From positions 1 to 41,407 of the forward strand of contig JAHLYR010000036.1 of the NCBI GenBank assembly GCA_025128025.1: 41,407 bases of DNA, in the 5' to 3' direction. Positions 1-8,383 of the stretch are shown here, in pieces. The translations under genes and the position numbers were made by a program. The first letter of the stretch is position 1, and every line of letters begins with the position of its first letter. Origin of the DNA: Synechococcus sp. CS-1330. Lineage in GTDB: Bacteria > Cyanobacteriota > Cyanobacteriia > PCC-6307 > Cyanobiaceae. The notes below the pieces were generated by a model. It ran no database searches. It saw only the letters and a list, made by a program, of their open reading frames with translations, and had not been told where the DNA came from.

Positions 1-72
1 GGTGGAGGTGACCCAGTCGCAAAACTGGTTCCACGCAGAAGCGCCTTGGCGCTGCTGAATAGTGGTTGTCAT
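1..72 (-). CDS. psbA: Photosystem II reaction-centre protein D1, N-terminal fragment (runs off window)
   Basis: Reading from an ATG at 72-70 towards the left edge gives 24 codons that begin MTTTIQQR and continue with the WNQFCDWVTST stretch, which matches the conserved start of cyanobacterial D1. D1 binds the primary electron carriers and the Mn cluster of photosystem II in the thylakoid membrane; only the stromal N-terminus is seen here. The frame is open to base 1, so the gene is cut by the window and is not evidently truncated in the genome. No purine-rich Shine-Dalgarno sequence precedes the ATG; the 20 bases upstream are pyrimidine-rich. It is divergent from cofG at 229. Which psbA copy or D1 isoform this is cannot be told from the fragment. 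Confidence 0.93.
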   Translation of the reverse strand, partial: MTTTIQQRQGASAWNQFCDWVTST

Positions 73-103
73 GAGAACGAGAAGAGGGTGTTCCAGAGGA
101 ACG

Positions 104-174
104 GGTATGGAAGGTGGCAAGCCACCAGACGGAATCCCGTCAAACGCAAGTGCATTGCGCAACACAACTGTAAC
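104..174 (-). promoter_or_regulatory. Candidate psbA promoter region
   Basis: In the 156-base gap between psbA and cofG, the minus strand carries TTGACG (143-138) as a possible -35 box. The best -10 candidate at 17 bases (TTGCCA, 120-115) is weak, and other spacings are no better. Further upstream is GTTACA (174-169), which resembles one half of the HLR1 element bound by the response regulator RpaB at high-light genes of cyanobacteria; the second half is not convincing. Placement is tentative. Confidence 0.3.
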
Positions 175-228
175 GGAAGATTGCGGCTTTGGTGAGAAGG
201 CTGGCCAGGAGTCGCCAAAGCCCTGCTG

Positions 229-1245
229 ATGAAGCCCATAAGTGCCGCTGATGTTGGGGTGCGGCGGATCACCTGGAGCCCCAGCGTCACCCTCGTACCC
301 ACCCGCTTCTGTTTCAACTCCTGCGGCTATTGCAGCTTTCGGCGCCCCCCAGATGGCCTAGATCCGTTAACTGATGGTCTCAGTGATTCCCAGGCGCAAG
401 CGGCATTGAGGCACCGCCCTTGGGCTGCGGAGGTTCTGTTGCTCAGCGGCGAGGTGTCGCCTGGCTCTCCCCAGCGCCGCGCCTGGTTCGGTCGGCTACT
501 GGCCCTTAGTCGTCTGGCCTGGATAGAAGGCCGGCTGCCGCACACAAACGCGGGCCCCCTCTCCATAGCTGAAATGGCCGCCTTGGGCCGGCTTAATGGC
601 TCCATGGGGCTGATGCTGGAAGGGCTCGGCCCGGCCTACGACTCCCTGCATCGCCAATCTCCGAGCAAAAGCTTGGCGGTGCGACTGGGCCAATTGGAGC
701 AGGCCGGTCGTTTGGGGATCCCCTTCACCACGGGGCTGTTGCTGGGAGTGGGGGAGTCTCAGGGCGACAGGCTCGCGGCCCTGGAGCTGCTGGCCCAGCT
801 GCAGCGCCGCTGGGGTCACTTGCAGGAGGTGATCCTCCAGCCCTTTCGCCCCGATGCCGCTGCTGCGCTGTTGCTCAATGCCAGCGAGCAGGCCGACCTG
901 CTTGGCACCATTACCGCTGCCCGGACAGTCCTGCCGCCGGAAGTGCACCTGCAGTTGCCACCAAATCTTTGGCCCTTGCAAGAGCTGCCTGCTGCCCTGG
1001 CGGCGGGCATCGATGATCTCGGCGGCATCGATAGCAGTGACGTGATCAACCGCGCCTATCCCCAGCCCAGGCCAAGTCAGTTGGCAGAAGTGCTTGCCCA
1101 GGCTGGCTACGAGCTGACTCCCCGGCTGTGTGTGCATCAAGCCTGGCGCCGCTGTTTGCCGCAGGCCATGCAGCGCCAGGCTCTCCGCGCCGAATCAAGG
1201 TTGTTAGCGTCCAAATCTTCCGGACTCAGGAGTCCATGGCCGTGA
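229..1245 (+). CDS. cofG: FO synthase subunit 1 (radical SAM, CofG)
   Basis: A 338-residue radical SAM protein with the CX3CX2C cluster motif at Cys28, Cys32 and Cys35, in the context FCFNSCGYC, which is typical of CofG. With CofH it makes FO (7,8-didemethyl-8-hydroxy-5-deazariboflavin), the deazaflavin core of F420; in cyanobacteria FO serves as the antenna chromophore of photolyases. CofH is not in this window. The ATG at 229 leaves a normal N-terminus for the family; the sequence before it is non-coding. The 3' end overlaps the next gene by 10 bases in another frame, which suggests translational coupling. The C-terminal part, after about residue 300, is less conserved in appearance. The assignment rests on motif context and length, not on a database search. 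Confidence 0.85.
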   Translation: MKPISAADVGVRRITWSPSVTLVPTRFCFNSCGYCSFRRPPDGLDPLTDGLSDSQAQAALRHRPWAAEVLLLSGEVSPGSPQRRAWFGRLLALSRLAWIEGRLPHTNAGPLSIAEMAALGRLNGSMGLMLEGLGPAYDSLHRQSPSKSLAVRLGQLEQAGRLGIPFTTGLLLGVGESQGDRLAALELLAQLQRRWGHLQEVILQPFRPDAAAALLLNASEQADLLGTITAARTVLPPEVHLQLPPNLWPLQELPAALAAGIDDLGGIDSSDVINRAYPQPRPSQLAEVLAQAGYELTPRLCVHQAWRRCLPQAMQRQALRAESRLLASKSSGLRSPWP

Positions 1246-2822
1246 GCGCCGCGAGCGACCAACGGGTGCTGCTAGTGCGGCTGCCCTGCAATCCAATTTT
1301 TCCGATCGGCCCGATCTACCTGGCTGATCACCTGCATAAGCAGTTCCCGCAGCTGCCTCAGCAGATTCTTGATCTGGCGGCAGTGCCCCTGCTTGATGTG
1401 GAGCAGGTGCTGCTGCGGGCAGTTGAGGCATTTAGGCCCACCCTGCTGGTGTTCTCCTGGCGCGACATCCAGATCTATGCGCCTGTGGATGGTCGTGGCG
1501 GCAATCCCCTCCAGAACTCCTTTGAGGTGTTTTATGCCCGCAACCCCCTGCGGCGCCTGCGCGGTGCCTTGGGTGGCCTGGGGTTGATGGCTTCCTTTTA
1601 CGGTGAGCTATGGCGCAATTTGCGGCTGGTGCGCCGCGGCTTGCGTCGGGCCCGCCGCTTCGAGCCCCAGGCCACCGCTGTGCTGGGAGGGGGCGCGGTG
1701 AGTGTGTTTTATGAGCAGCTGGGCCGCAAGCTGCCCAAGGGCACCGTGGTGTCGGTGGGAGAAGGGGAGCCCCTGCTGGAAAAGCTGATCCGCGGCGAAT
1801 CCCTGGCTGCCGAGCGCTGCTTTTTGGCGGGTGAGGCACCCCGGCTCGGGCTGATCCACGAGCAGCCGGCGGGCATGGATAAAACCGCCTGCAACTACGC
1901 CTACATCGCCGAGATTTGGCCCCAGCTCGACTGGTATCTCGACGGCGGCGACTTCTACGTGGGCGTCCAGACCAAGCGTGGCTGTCCCCACAACTGCTGC
2001 TACTGCGTGTACACCGTGGTGGAGGGCAAGGCGGTGCGCGTCAATCCTGTGGAGGAGGTGATCGCTGAGATGGGCCAGCTCTACGCCAAGGGCGTGCGGG
2101 GATTTTGGTTCACCGATGCCCAATTCATCCCGGCCCGGCGCTACATCGACGACGCCAAGGAGCTGCTGCGGGCGATTCAGGCCCAGGGTTGGACCGATAT
2201 CCGCTGGGCCGCCTACATCCGCGCCGACAACCTCGACGCCGAGCTGGCTGAGCTGATGGTGGCCACCGGCATGGATTACTTCGAGATCGGCATCACCTCC
2301 GGCTCCCAGGAGCTCGTGCGCAAGATGCGCATGGGCTACAACCTGCGCACGGTGCTCGAAAACTGCCGCTTGCTGGCCCGGGCAGGGTTCCGTGAGCACG
2401 TGTCGGTGAATTACTCGTTCAACGTGATCGACGAGCGGCCCGAGACCATCCGCCAGACCGTGGCCTATCACCGCGAGCTGGAGCGCATCTTCGGTGCCGA
2501 CAAGGTGGAGCCGGCGATATTTTTCATCGGCCTGCAGCCCCACACTCACCTGGAGCAGTACGGCTTTGATCAGGGCCTGATCAAGCCCGGCTACAACCCG
2601 ATGAGCATGCTGCCTTGGACGGCTCGCCAGCTGCTCTGGAACCCCGAGCCGATGGGCAGCACCTTCGGCCGCATCTGCCTAGAGGCCTTCGAGCGCAACC
2701 CCGGGGATTTCGGTCGCACCGTGATGGACCTACTTGAGCGTGATTACGGCCTCGCCCCACTGGAGGAGGCCCTGCATGCTCCGGTGGAGGGGCGCAAAGC
2801 CTTGGCTACAGCGACCCGCTAG
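1236..2822 (+). CDS. B12-binding-type radical SAM protein of unknown substrate
   Basis: A 528-residue protein starting at the ATG inside the end of cofG (AGGAG lies 3 bases upstream). The N-terminal 200 residues look like the cobalamin-binding half seen in this superfamily, including LLVRLPCNPIFPIGPIYLA and a glycine-rich VLGGGAVS segment. The radical SAM core follows, with Cys250, Cys254 and Cys257 (CPHNCCYC) and the downstream FWFTDAQF and EIGITSGS strands typical of TIM-barrel radical SAM enzymes. Similar cyanobacterial proteins have been named in databases as linked to photosystem II high-light acclimation; I recall this from family knowledge and the substrate is unknown. Its neighbours are psbA and cofG. 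The end overlaps the convergent CPBP gene by 17 bases. An ORF extension to 1128 exists, but it lies wholly inside cofG and is not favoured. Confidence 0.8.
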   Translation: MAVSAASDQRVLLVRLPCNPIFPIGPIYLADHLHKQFPQLPQQILDLAAVPLLDVEQVLLRAVEAFRPTLLVFSWRDIQIYAPVDGRGGNPLQNSFEVFYARNPLRRLRGALGGLGLMASFYGELWRNLRLVRRGLRRARRFEPQATAVLGGGAVSVFYEQLGRKLPKGTVVSVGEGEPLLEKLIRGESLAAERCFLAGEAPRLGLIHEQPAGMDKTACNYAYIAEIWPQLDWYLDGGDFYVGVQTKRGCPHNCCYCVYTVVEGKAVRVNPVEEVIAEMGQLYAKGVRGFWFTDAQFIPARRYIDDAKELLRAIQAQGWTDIRWAAYIRADNLDAELAELMVATGMDYFEIGITSGSQELVRKMRMGYNLRTVLENCRLLARAGFREHVSVNYSFNVIDERPETIRQTVAYHRELERIFGADKVEPAIFFIGLQPHTHLEQYGFDQGLIKPGYNPMSMLPWTARQLLWNPEPMGSTFGRICLEAFERNPGDFGRTVMDLLERDYGLAPLEEALHAPVEGRKALATATR

Positions 2823-3660
2823 CCCCGTCCTTGCTCCACCAGCGCCGGCGAATCCAGAGCAGGGCGCCTAGGCCTATCCAGCCAATCAGTCCGCCAATCG
2901 GGTTGATGTCGGCGCCGCCGGGCCCCACCAGCCAGCCAGGCGCTGCTGGGGAAATCTGCAGCAGGCCCTTCTGCACTAAAAACCAACCCCCCACCAGGCC
3001 GCCATGCAGGCCTATTGCTCCCCATAGGGAGCCTGCGTCCGCTCGCCGCTGCAGAGCCAGCACCAGACCCAACAGAATTAGGCCTCCCAGCAGCCCCATG
3101 GCCTCGAGCCCAGGAGCCCGATACCAGGGGTGCACCAGGGCAAAAATCAGCGCCTGCAGCACCAGCGCCCGGCGGGCCCCCAGCTGGAGCTCCAGTTCGC
3201 CCCATAGCCAGCCGCGAAATAGCAGCTCTTCGGCAAATCCCACCCCGGCTAGCAGCAGCAGGCCGTTGAGCAGCAGGGCCCCATTGAGCTCCCCAAGCCA
3301 TTGGGCTTGGCCCGCGATTATTAAGCCCGCGGCTACTAGAGCAAGCAACAGCAGCGCCTTTAGCAGCCCTCGCACGCCGCTGCGTAGGGCAAGGGCAGCT
3401 GGCAGAGCCAAGCCCAGGCGCCGCCAGGGATTGGGCTCCTGCCAAACCCGCCTAAGCCTTAGGGGCAGGCTGGTCAGCAACAAAACCAAGGCCACTACCA
3501 GACCCGCCAGATCCACCTGGTCGGAGCGCCAGTTGGGGGCTAGCAGGGCAAGCGGCCTGGCCACCAACCAGCCGGCTAGGTAGAGAAAGGGCACGTAAAA
3601 CAAGGTGCCCCACCAGTGCGGCCGCACTGCCGCGTTAGCTGCCGCAGCAGGGAGCTCCAT
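2806..3660 (-). CDS. CPBP-family intramembrane glutamic endopeptidase
   Basis: A very hydrophobic 284-residue protein with about seven or eight predicted membrane segments. It has the CPBP (Abi/CAAX) motifs: an EEXXXR-like AEELLFRGW, then FALVHPWYR about 30 residues later, then a third histidine in GLHGGLVGGW. Members are membrane proteases, some of which cleave prenylated or bacteriocin-like substrates; the substrate here is unknown. I chose the ATG at 3660-3658, which overlaps the clpS stop in TGATG, because the longer frame would run 55 bases into clpS. The gene is therefore the last in the operon dapL-clpS-CPBP. Its 3' end overlaps the convergent radical SAM gene by 17 bases and no terminator is visible. 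Confidence 0.82.
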   Translation of the reverse strand: MELPAAAANAAVRPHWWGTLFYVPFLYLAGWLVARPLALLAPNWRSDQVDLAGLVVALVLLLTSLPLRLRRVWQEPNPWRRLGLALPAALALRSGVRGLLKALLLLALVAAGLIIAGQAQWLGELNGALLLNGLLLLAGVGFAEELLFRGWLWGELELQLGARRALVLQALIFALVHPWYRAPGLEAMGLLGGLILLGLVLALQRRADAGSLWGAIGLHGGLVGGWFLVQKGLLQISPAAPGWLVGPGGADINPIGGLIGWIGLGALLWIRRRWWSKDGASGSL

Positions 3661-4001
3661 CAGCTTTCGGGCTCGAGGCTGCTGCTCAGGCCCTTGCCCT
3701 TGAGGGTTTCGCAATAAAATTCAGCGGGCTCTAGATCGCAGACGATCACCAGTCCTACGCCGGTGTTGTGTGCCTCCAGCATTACGGCAATCGCGTCCTG
3801 CTCACTGAGCGAGGGCACCACTTGGCGCAGGGTGGTCACCACGTATTCCATCGAGTTGACGGGATCGTTGTGCAGCAGCACCTTGTAGCGGGGTGATGGC
3901 TTACGCACCCGCTCCGGGGCCTTCTCCATCACGGCTGCCCCGCCGCTCTCGCGGCCGGGACTCTGGGTGGCGATTGGCATAGGAGTCATGGCAACAGACA
4001 T
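3660..4001 (-). CDS. clpS: ATP-dependent Clp protease adaptor ClpS
   Basis: A 113-residue protein whose residues 38-110 form the ClpS fold: YKVLLHNDPVNSMEYVV (Asn45 and Asp46 in the N-degron pocket, Met51 as the gatekeeper-like residue) and the later MLEAHNTG with His78. ClpS delivers N-end-rule substrates to the Clp protease (ClpC or ClpA type) in the cytoplasm. The first 35 residues are a low-complexity extension rich in Ser, Pro and Gly, longer than in E. coli; the ATG at 4001 may be preceded functionally by other Met codons at residues 5 or 8. It lies 14 bases after dapL and shares TGATG with the next gene, so it sits in the middle of a three-gene operon. Confidence 0.9.
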   Translation of the reverse strand: MSVAMTPMPIATQSPGRESGGAAVMEKAPERVRKPSPRYKVLLHNDPVNSMEYVVTTLRQVVPSLSEQDAIAVMLEAHNTGVGLVIVCDLEPAEFYCETLKGKGLSSSLEPES

Positions 4002-4015
4002 GACGTTTCGCCCTA

Positions 4016-5242
4016 TTAAAGGGCCCGGATGCGCCCCATGGCTTCCTCAACGTTCTCCCGGCTGTTGAAGGCCGAAAGGCGGAAGTAGCCCTCCCCGGCG
4101 GCGCCGAAGCCGCTGCCGGGGGTGCCCACCACATGGGCCTTGCCGAGCAGGTGGTCGAAGAAGCCCCAGGAATCCAAGTTTTCGGGGGTTTTCAGCCACA
4201 CATAGGGGGCCTGCTCGCCGCCGTACACCTGGATGCCGGCGGACGTGAGCTCGCGGCGGATGATCGCGGCGTTTTGCATGTAAAAGGCAACCAGAGCCTG
4301 AACTTGGGCCTGGCCTTCTGGCGAATACACCGCCTCGGCGCCGCGCTGCACGATGTAGCTGACGCCGTTGAATTTGGTGCATTGGCGCCTGTTCCACAGG
4401 GCCCAAAGCTCCACCCGTTCGCCATTGGCGGCAGTGCCCATCAGGCCGCGGGGCACCACGGTGAGGGCACAGCGGGTGCCGGTGAAGCCGGCGTTTTTGG
4501 AAAAGGAGCGAAACTCAATGGCGCACTCTCGGGCGCCTTCGATCTCGTAGATCGAGTGGGGTAGCTCGGGGTCCTGGATGAAGGCCTCGTAGGCGGCGTC
4601 AAACAAGATCAGGGCATCGTTGGCGCGGGCGTAATCGACCCAGGCCTGCAGCTGCGCCTTGGTGGCTACAGCGCCGGTGGGGTTATTTGGAAAGCACAGG
4701 TAAATCAGATCCACCTTTTCAGTGGGGATCTCGGCGGTGAAGCCGTTGGCTGCGGTGATCGGCAGGTAGGTGAGGCCGCCGTAGCGCCCAGCGTCATCGG
4801 CGTCGCCGGTGCGCCCTGCCATCACATTGCTGTCCACATAAACCGGGTAAACCGGGTCTGTCACGGCGATGCGGTTGCCCTCGCCGAGGATGTCGAGGAT
4901 GTTGCTGCTGTCGCATTTGGAGCCGTCGGAGACGAAGATCTCCTCGGCAGTGATCGAGCAGCCGCGGGCCTGAAAATCGTTTTTGGCGATCGCTTCCCGC
5001 AGCCATAAGTAGCCCTGCTCGGGGCCATAGCCGTGGAAGCCCTCACGGGTGCCCATCTCGTCGATGGCGCCCTTCATGGCGGTGCGGCAGGCCTCGGGCA
5101 GGGGCTCGGTCACATCGCCAATGCCGAGGCGAATGATCGGGGCTGTGGGGTTGGCCTCACTGAATGCCTTGACCCGCCGTCCGATCTCAGGGAAGAGGTA
5201 GCCCGCTTTGAGCTTGAGGTAGTTGCCGTTGACCTGGGCCAT
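4016..5242 (-). CDS. dapL: LL-diaminopimelate aminotransferase
   Basis: A 408-residue class I/II PLP aminotransferase. The N-terminus ([20 protein letters not shown]) and the [13 protein letters not shown] segment with the PLP lysine at Lys249 are diagnostic of DapL. The enzyme converts tetrahydrodipicolinate directly to LL-diaminopimelate, the route to lysine and peptidoglycan used by cyanobacteria, plants and chlamydiae. The length matches the family. The ATG at 5242 is supported by the conserved N-terminus. It heads the operon dapL-clpS-CPBP and is divergent from the radical SAM/DUF2344 gene, leaving about 97 bases for both promoters. Confidence 0.95.
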   Translation of the reverse strand: MAQVNGNYLKLKAGYLFPEIGRRVKAFSEANPTAPIIRLGIGDVTEPLPEACRTAMKGAIDEMGTREGFHGYGPEQGYLWLREAIAKNDFQARGCSITAEEIFVSDGSKCDSSNILDILGEGNRIAVTDPVYPVYVDSNVMAGRTGDADDAGRYGGLTYLPITAANGFTAEIPTEKVDLIYLCFPNNPTGAVATKAQLQAWVDYARANDALILFDAAYEAFIQDPELPHSIYEIEGARECAIEFRSFSKNAGFTGTRCALTVVPRGLMGTAANGERVELWALWNRRQCTKFNGVSYIVQRGAEAVYSPEGQAQVQALVAFYMQNAAIIRRELTSAGIQVYGGEQAPYVWLKTPENLDSWGFFDHLLGKAHVVGTPGSGFGAAGEGYFRLSAFNSRENVEEAMGRIRAL

Positions 5243-5339
5243 CGCAAGGGCGGGCCGCGACGGCCCATCAGAACTCGCCGGATTGTCCTATGGCGGCGAG
5301 CGCTGCATACGATCAACGTTGTCCTTGCCGTCGGCACCT

Positions 5340-7991
5340 GTGACCGTTGCCACCTCGGCTGATGCGCCGGTCGACTTCGATGCCCTGGTGGATCTGGGCA
5401 TCAGCAAGCCCGCCCGCTATCTGGGCAATGAGCTGGGGGTGAAGCCGCGAGATTGGGAGGCCGATTGGAAGGACGTAGGGGTGCGTTGGGCGCTCACCTA
5501 CCCCGAGGTCTACGAGGTGGGGGCAAGCAACAGCGGCCACATCATTCTCTATTCAATTCTCAACGCCGTTCCCGGCCAGCTGTGCGACCGCAGCTACCTG
5601 CCGGCGCCTGATCTGGCGGCACGCCTGCGCGAGCGCGGCGCGCCCCTGTTTGCGGTCGAGAGCCGGCGGCCCCTAGCCGCCTTCGACATCCTGGGCTTCT
5701 CGCTCAGCTATGAACTGGGCGGCACCAACATCCTCGAGATGCTGGAGCTCGCCGGCATCCAGATTCGGGCGGCCGATCGCGGCGACCTGCCCCTGGCTCA
5801 CCCGGATGCGCCACCGCTGATCTTTGCCGGCGGCCCCACTGCCACCAGCAACCCGGAGCCCTTTGCTGCCTTCTTTGACTTCGTTGCCCTCGGCGATGGC
5901 GAGGAGCTGCTGCCGGAGATCGGCCTGGTGGTGGCTGAGGCTCGCGCCGCCGGCCACACGCGCCGGCAGCTGCTGCGCGATCTGGCTCAGGTGCCTGGCG
6001 TGTACGTGCCCTCGCTGTATGGCCCCGGCGCCGATGGGGTGAGCATCGAGCCGCTCGAACCAGGCGCCCCGGTTCGGGTTCAGCGGCGAACGGCCACGCC
6101 GATGCCCCACTACGCCATGGGGTTGGTGCCCCATATCGAAACCGTGCACGACAGGCTGACGGTGGAAATTCGGCGCGGCTGCACCCGCGGTTGCCGCTTC
6201 TGTCAGCCGGGAATGCTGACTCGCCCTGCCCGCGATGTGGAGCCAGAAGCGGTCATTGAAGCGGTGGAAGAGGGCATGGGCCGCACCGGCTACAGCGATT
6301 TCTCGCTGCTTTCACTGAGCTGTTCGGATTATCTGGCTCTGCCTGCGGTGGGGGTGGAGCTGCGCAACCGCCTGGCTGACAAAAACGTGTCCCTCACCCT
6401 GCCCAGCCAGCGAGTGGATCGTTTTGATCAAAACATCGCCCACATCCTGGGCGGCACCCGCAAGGCGGGCCTCACCTTTGCGCCGGAGGCTGGCAGCCAG
6501 CGTCTGCGCGACATCGTCAATAAGGGGCTCACCGATGCCGAGCTGCTGGCCGGCGTGCGTACGGCGATGGAGAACGGCTATCGCAAGTTGAAGCTCTATT
6601 TCATGATCGGTCTGCCGGGTGAAACTGACGCCGACGTGCTCGGCATCGCCGATACCTGCCAGGCCCTGCAACGGCAGTGCTCCGATCTCGGCCGGCTGGA
6701 GCTCAACCTGACGATCAGTAATTTCACGCCCAAGCCCCACACGCCATTCCAGTGGCACAGCGTCAGCACCGATGAATTTCGGCGGCGTCAGGAGTTGTTG
6801 CGCCGGGCCCTGCGCCAGTTGCGGGGCCTCAAAACTAATTTCAGCGATGTGCGCCTTTCCGCGGTGGAAGACTTTGTCGGCCGCGGCGACCGCCGCCTCT
6901 CAGCGGTGATTGAGGCGGCTTGGCGGGCCGGGGCGGGCTTGGATGCCTGGTTTGAGTCGGCCGAGCGCAGCTACGCCGCTTGGACCGGTGCGATCGAGGC
7001 GGCGGGCCTAGGCGGCCGCTACCGCCAGCTGGAGCTAGGAGCCTGGAGCGCGGTTGAGGCGATGGATACTGCTGACCTGGAGACCTTTTGCCACCAGAGC
7101 CTGCCCTGGGACCACATCGATTCCGGCCTGGATAAGCGCTGGCTGGCTGAGGACCTGCAGCGCGCCCTAGCCGCCACCGTGGTGCCCGATTGCTCCTTTG
7201 ATGGCTGCAGCAGCTGTGGCGTCTGCGGCCCGGAGCTTGGCCACAACGTGGTGATTCCGCCGCCTGCCATTCCGGCGGCGCTTCCCCAGCGGGCCCCTGC
7301 CAGCGACCGGGTCGACCGGCTCCGCATTGGCTTTGCCAAAACTGGCTCCCTGGCTTTGATTAGCCATCTAGACACCTTGCGGATGCTGGAGCGGGCCTTG
7401 CGCCGCTCCGGCTTGCCGGTGAGTTTCACCGGTGGCTTCCATCCTCTGCCTCGCCTGCAGCTAGCCCTGCCGCTGCCCTTAGGGGTAGAGGGCAGTGGTG
7501 AGTGGCTGGATTTGGAGTTCACCGAACAGGTCGATCCAGACCTGGTGCGCTCTCGGTTGCAGCCTGAGCTTCCACCTGGCTTTCAGCTGCTCTCGGCTAT
7601 TCGGGTTGAGGTGTTTGGCGTCAGCCTTTCCCAAGAGCTGGCTTCTGCCCATTGGCAGTTTGTTTTGCAGCCCCAAGACGGGGCGCCGCCGACCTCGGAG
7701 CAGTGGCAGCAGGCCCGCGCCAGCTTGCTCGCCGCCGAGACGCTGATGTGGAACGACACAGATAAAAAGGGTCGCCCCCGCAGCCGGGATTGCCGGCCGT
7801 TTCTGCTCGATTTGCAATGGGCGGAGCCGCAGTCGGATGGGTCCTTGCTGTGCACCCTATGGGCTGCGATCGATGCCGCTGGCCGCAGTCTCCGCCCTGA
7901 GCAGGTGCAGCACTGGCTCGCTGAACGGCTCGGTCAATCCCTTGCCCTGAGTGGCTTGCGGCGGAAAGACTTGGTGCTGAAGCCGTGCTAA
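5340..7991 (+). CDS. Radical SAM protein (TIGR03960 type) fused to a DUF2344/TIGR03936 domain
   Basis: An 883-residue fusion. Residues 1-250 form the N-terminal domain of the TIGR03960 family. The radical SAM core has Cys281, Cys285 and Cys288 (CTRGCRFC). A cysteine cluster near residues 619-630 (CSFDGCSSCGVC) follows, and the last 220 residues (RLRIGFAKTGSLALISHLD, GFHPLPRLQLALPLPLG) are the radical SAM-linked DUF2344 domain. In Firmicutes the two parts are often separate adjacent genes next to RNase E/G; here they are one gene directly upstream of rne, which keeps that association. The substrate is unknown; an RNA- or ribosome-related role is an inference from context. I chose the GTG at 5340 because the 922-residue frame from 5223 would overlap the start of dapL; TTG codons at 5319-5330 are alternatives. 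Confidence 0.85.
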   Translation: MTVATSADAPVDFDALVDLGISKPARYLGNELGVKPRDWEADWKDVGVRWALTYPEVYEVGASNSGHIILYSILNAVPGQLCDRSYLPAPDLAARLRERGAPLFAVESRRPLAAFDILGFSLSYELGGTNILEMLELAGIQIRAADRGDLPLAHPDAPPLIFAGGPTATSNPEPFAAFFDFVALGDGEELLPEIGLVVAEARAAGHTRRQLLRDLAQVPGVYVPSLYGPGADGVSIEPLEPGAPVRVQRRTATPMPHYAMGLVPHIETVHDRLTVEIRRGCTRGCRFCQPGMLTRPARDVEPEAVIEAVEEGMGRTGYSDFSLLSLSCSDYLALPAVGVELRNRLADKNVSLTLPSQRVDRFDQNIAHILGGTRKAGLTFAPEAGSQRLRDIVNKGLTDAELLAGVRTAMENGYRKLKLYFMIGLPGETDADVLGIADTCQALQRQCSDLGRLELNLTISNFTPKPHTPFQWHSVSTDEFRRRQELLRRALRQLRGLKTNFSDVRLSAVEDFVGRGDRRLSAVIEAAWRAGAGLDAWFESAERSYAAWTGAIEAAGLGGRYRQLELGAWSAVEAMDTADLETFCHQSLPWDHIDSGLDKRWLAEDLQRALAATVVPDCSFDGCSSCGVCGPELGHNVVIPPPAIPAALPQRAPASDRVDRLRIGFAKTGSLALISHLDTLRMLERALRRSGLPVSFTGGFHPLPRLQLALPLPLGVEGSGEWLDLEFTEQVDPDLVRSRLQPELPPGFQLLSAIRVEVFGVSLSQELASAHWQFVLQPQDGAPPTSEQWQQARASLLAAETLMWNDTDKKGRPRSRDCRPFLLDLQWAEPQSDGSLLCTLWAAIDAAGRSLRPEQVQHWLAERLGQSLALSGLRRKDLVLKPC

Positions 7992-8114
7992 TTTTCTATC
8001 AAGGCGAATAGCCGATTGGACCCGGTTTATTGATCGAGTTCCACCGGTTGCCGGTAGCCAGGTTCGCTGGTTTAACCGCCCCAGGACACCTCTGTCCCAG
8101 TCTTCGCCCCACCG

Positions 8115-8140
8115 CTTTCAGGAAGCTCGATTCTTGAAAG
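8115..8140 (+). other. Stem-loop 1 in rne leader
   Basis: CTTTCAGGAA (8115-8124) pairs with TTCTTGAAAG (8131-8140) over 10 bp, with one G-U pair and a six-base loop. No T-run follows, so it is not an intrinsic terminator. It is only three bases from stem-loop 2. Confidence 0.75.
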
Positions 8141-8143
8141 CTG

Positions 8144-8167
8144 TTTCGCGGCCCTCGATGCGCGAAA
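8144..8167 (+). other. Stem-loop 2 in rne leader
   Basis: TTTCGCG (8144-8150) and CGCGAAA (8161-8167) are perfect complements with a ten-base loop. With stem-loop 1 it forms a stacked pair about 220 bases upstream of the rne start. A T6 tract follows 14 bases later. Confidence 0.7.
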
Positions 8168-8356
8168 GATTCAGAACAGCATTTTTTGCAGTATTGCCGC
8201 CAGAACGATCCGGATTTGCCGGCGTTCCGATCATTTTTTGGGCTTCCGATAGTCCAAGTTTTTTGACTTGTTGATGTTTTTCTGGCCTGGCCCCGTAGGG
8301 CTTGAACCAGGTTTCAGCCTTCAAGTCCGCCCATATCCATCGTTTTATCCCTGGTC

Positions 8357-8371
8357 GGGCCCGTCGGGCCC
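8357..8371 (+). other. GC hairpin before rne start codon
   Basis: GGGCCC occurs twice around a three-base centre (8357-8362 and 8366-8371), so it can fold into a 6-bp GC-only hairpin ending 12 bases before the rne ATG. It occupies the place where a ribosome-binding site would be, which suggests control of translation initiation. Confidence 0.55.
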
Positions 8372-8383
8372 ATCCCATTCCTC

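Larger units (their letters stand above)
7992..8383 (+). promoter_or_regulatory. Long non-coding leader of rne with stacked hairpins and U-tracts
   Basis: These 392 bases hold no convincing gene on either strand. They contain two back-to-back stem-loops (8115-8140 and 8144-8167), four T-tracts of 5 to 6 bases (8182-8187, 8234-8239, 8259-8264, 8277-8281) and a GC hairpin just before the rne start (8357-8371). No clear Shine-Dalgarno sequence precedes the ATG at 8384. RNase E genes are known in E. coli to be autoregulated through a structured 5' leader, and cyanobacterial RNase E prefers U-rich single-stranded sites. An autoregulatory leader is therefore likely here, but it is inferred from structure alone. 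Confidence 0.6.

Noticed and set aside
1608-2549. 313-codon open frame on the minus strand
   Set aside because: It mirrors the radical SAM gene in a GC-rich region, has no motif and is a shadow frame.
8118-8378. 86-codon minus-strand frame in the rne leader
   Set aside because: It covers the hairpins and T-tracts, has no start context and no recognisable pattern.
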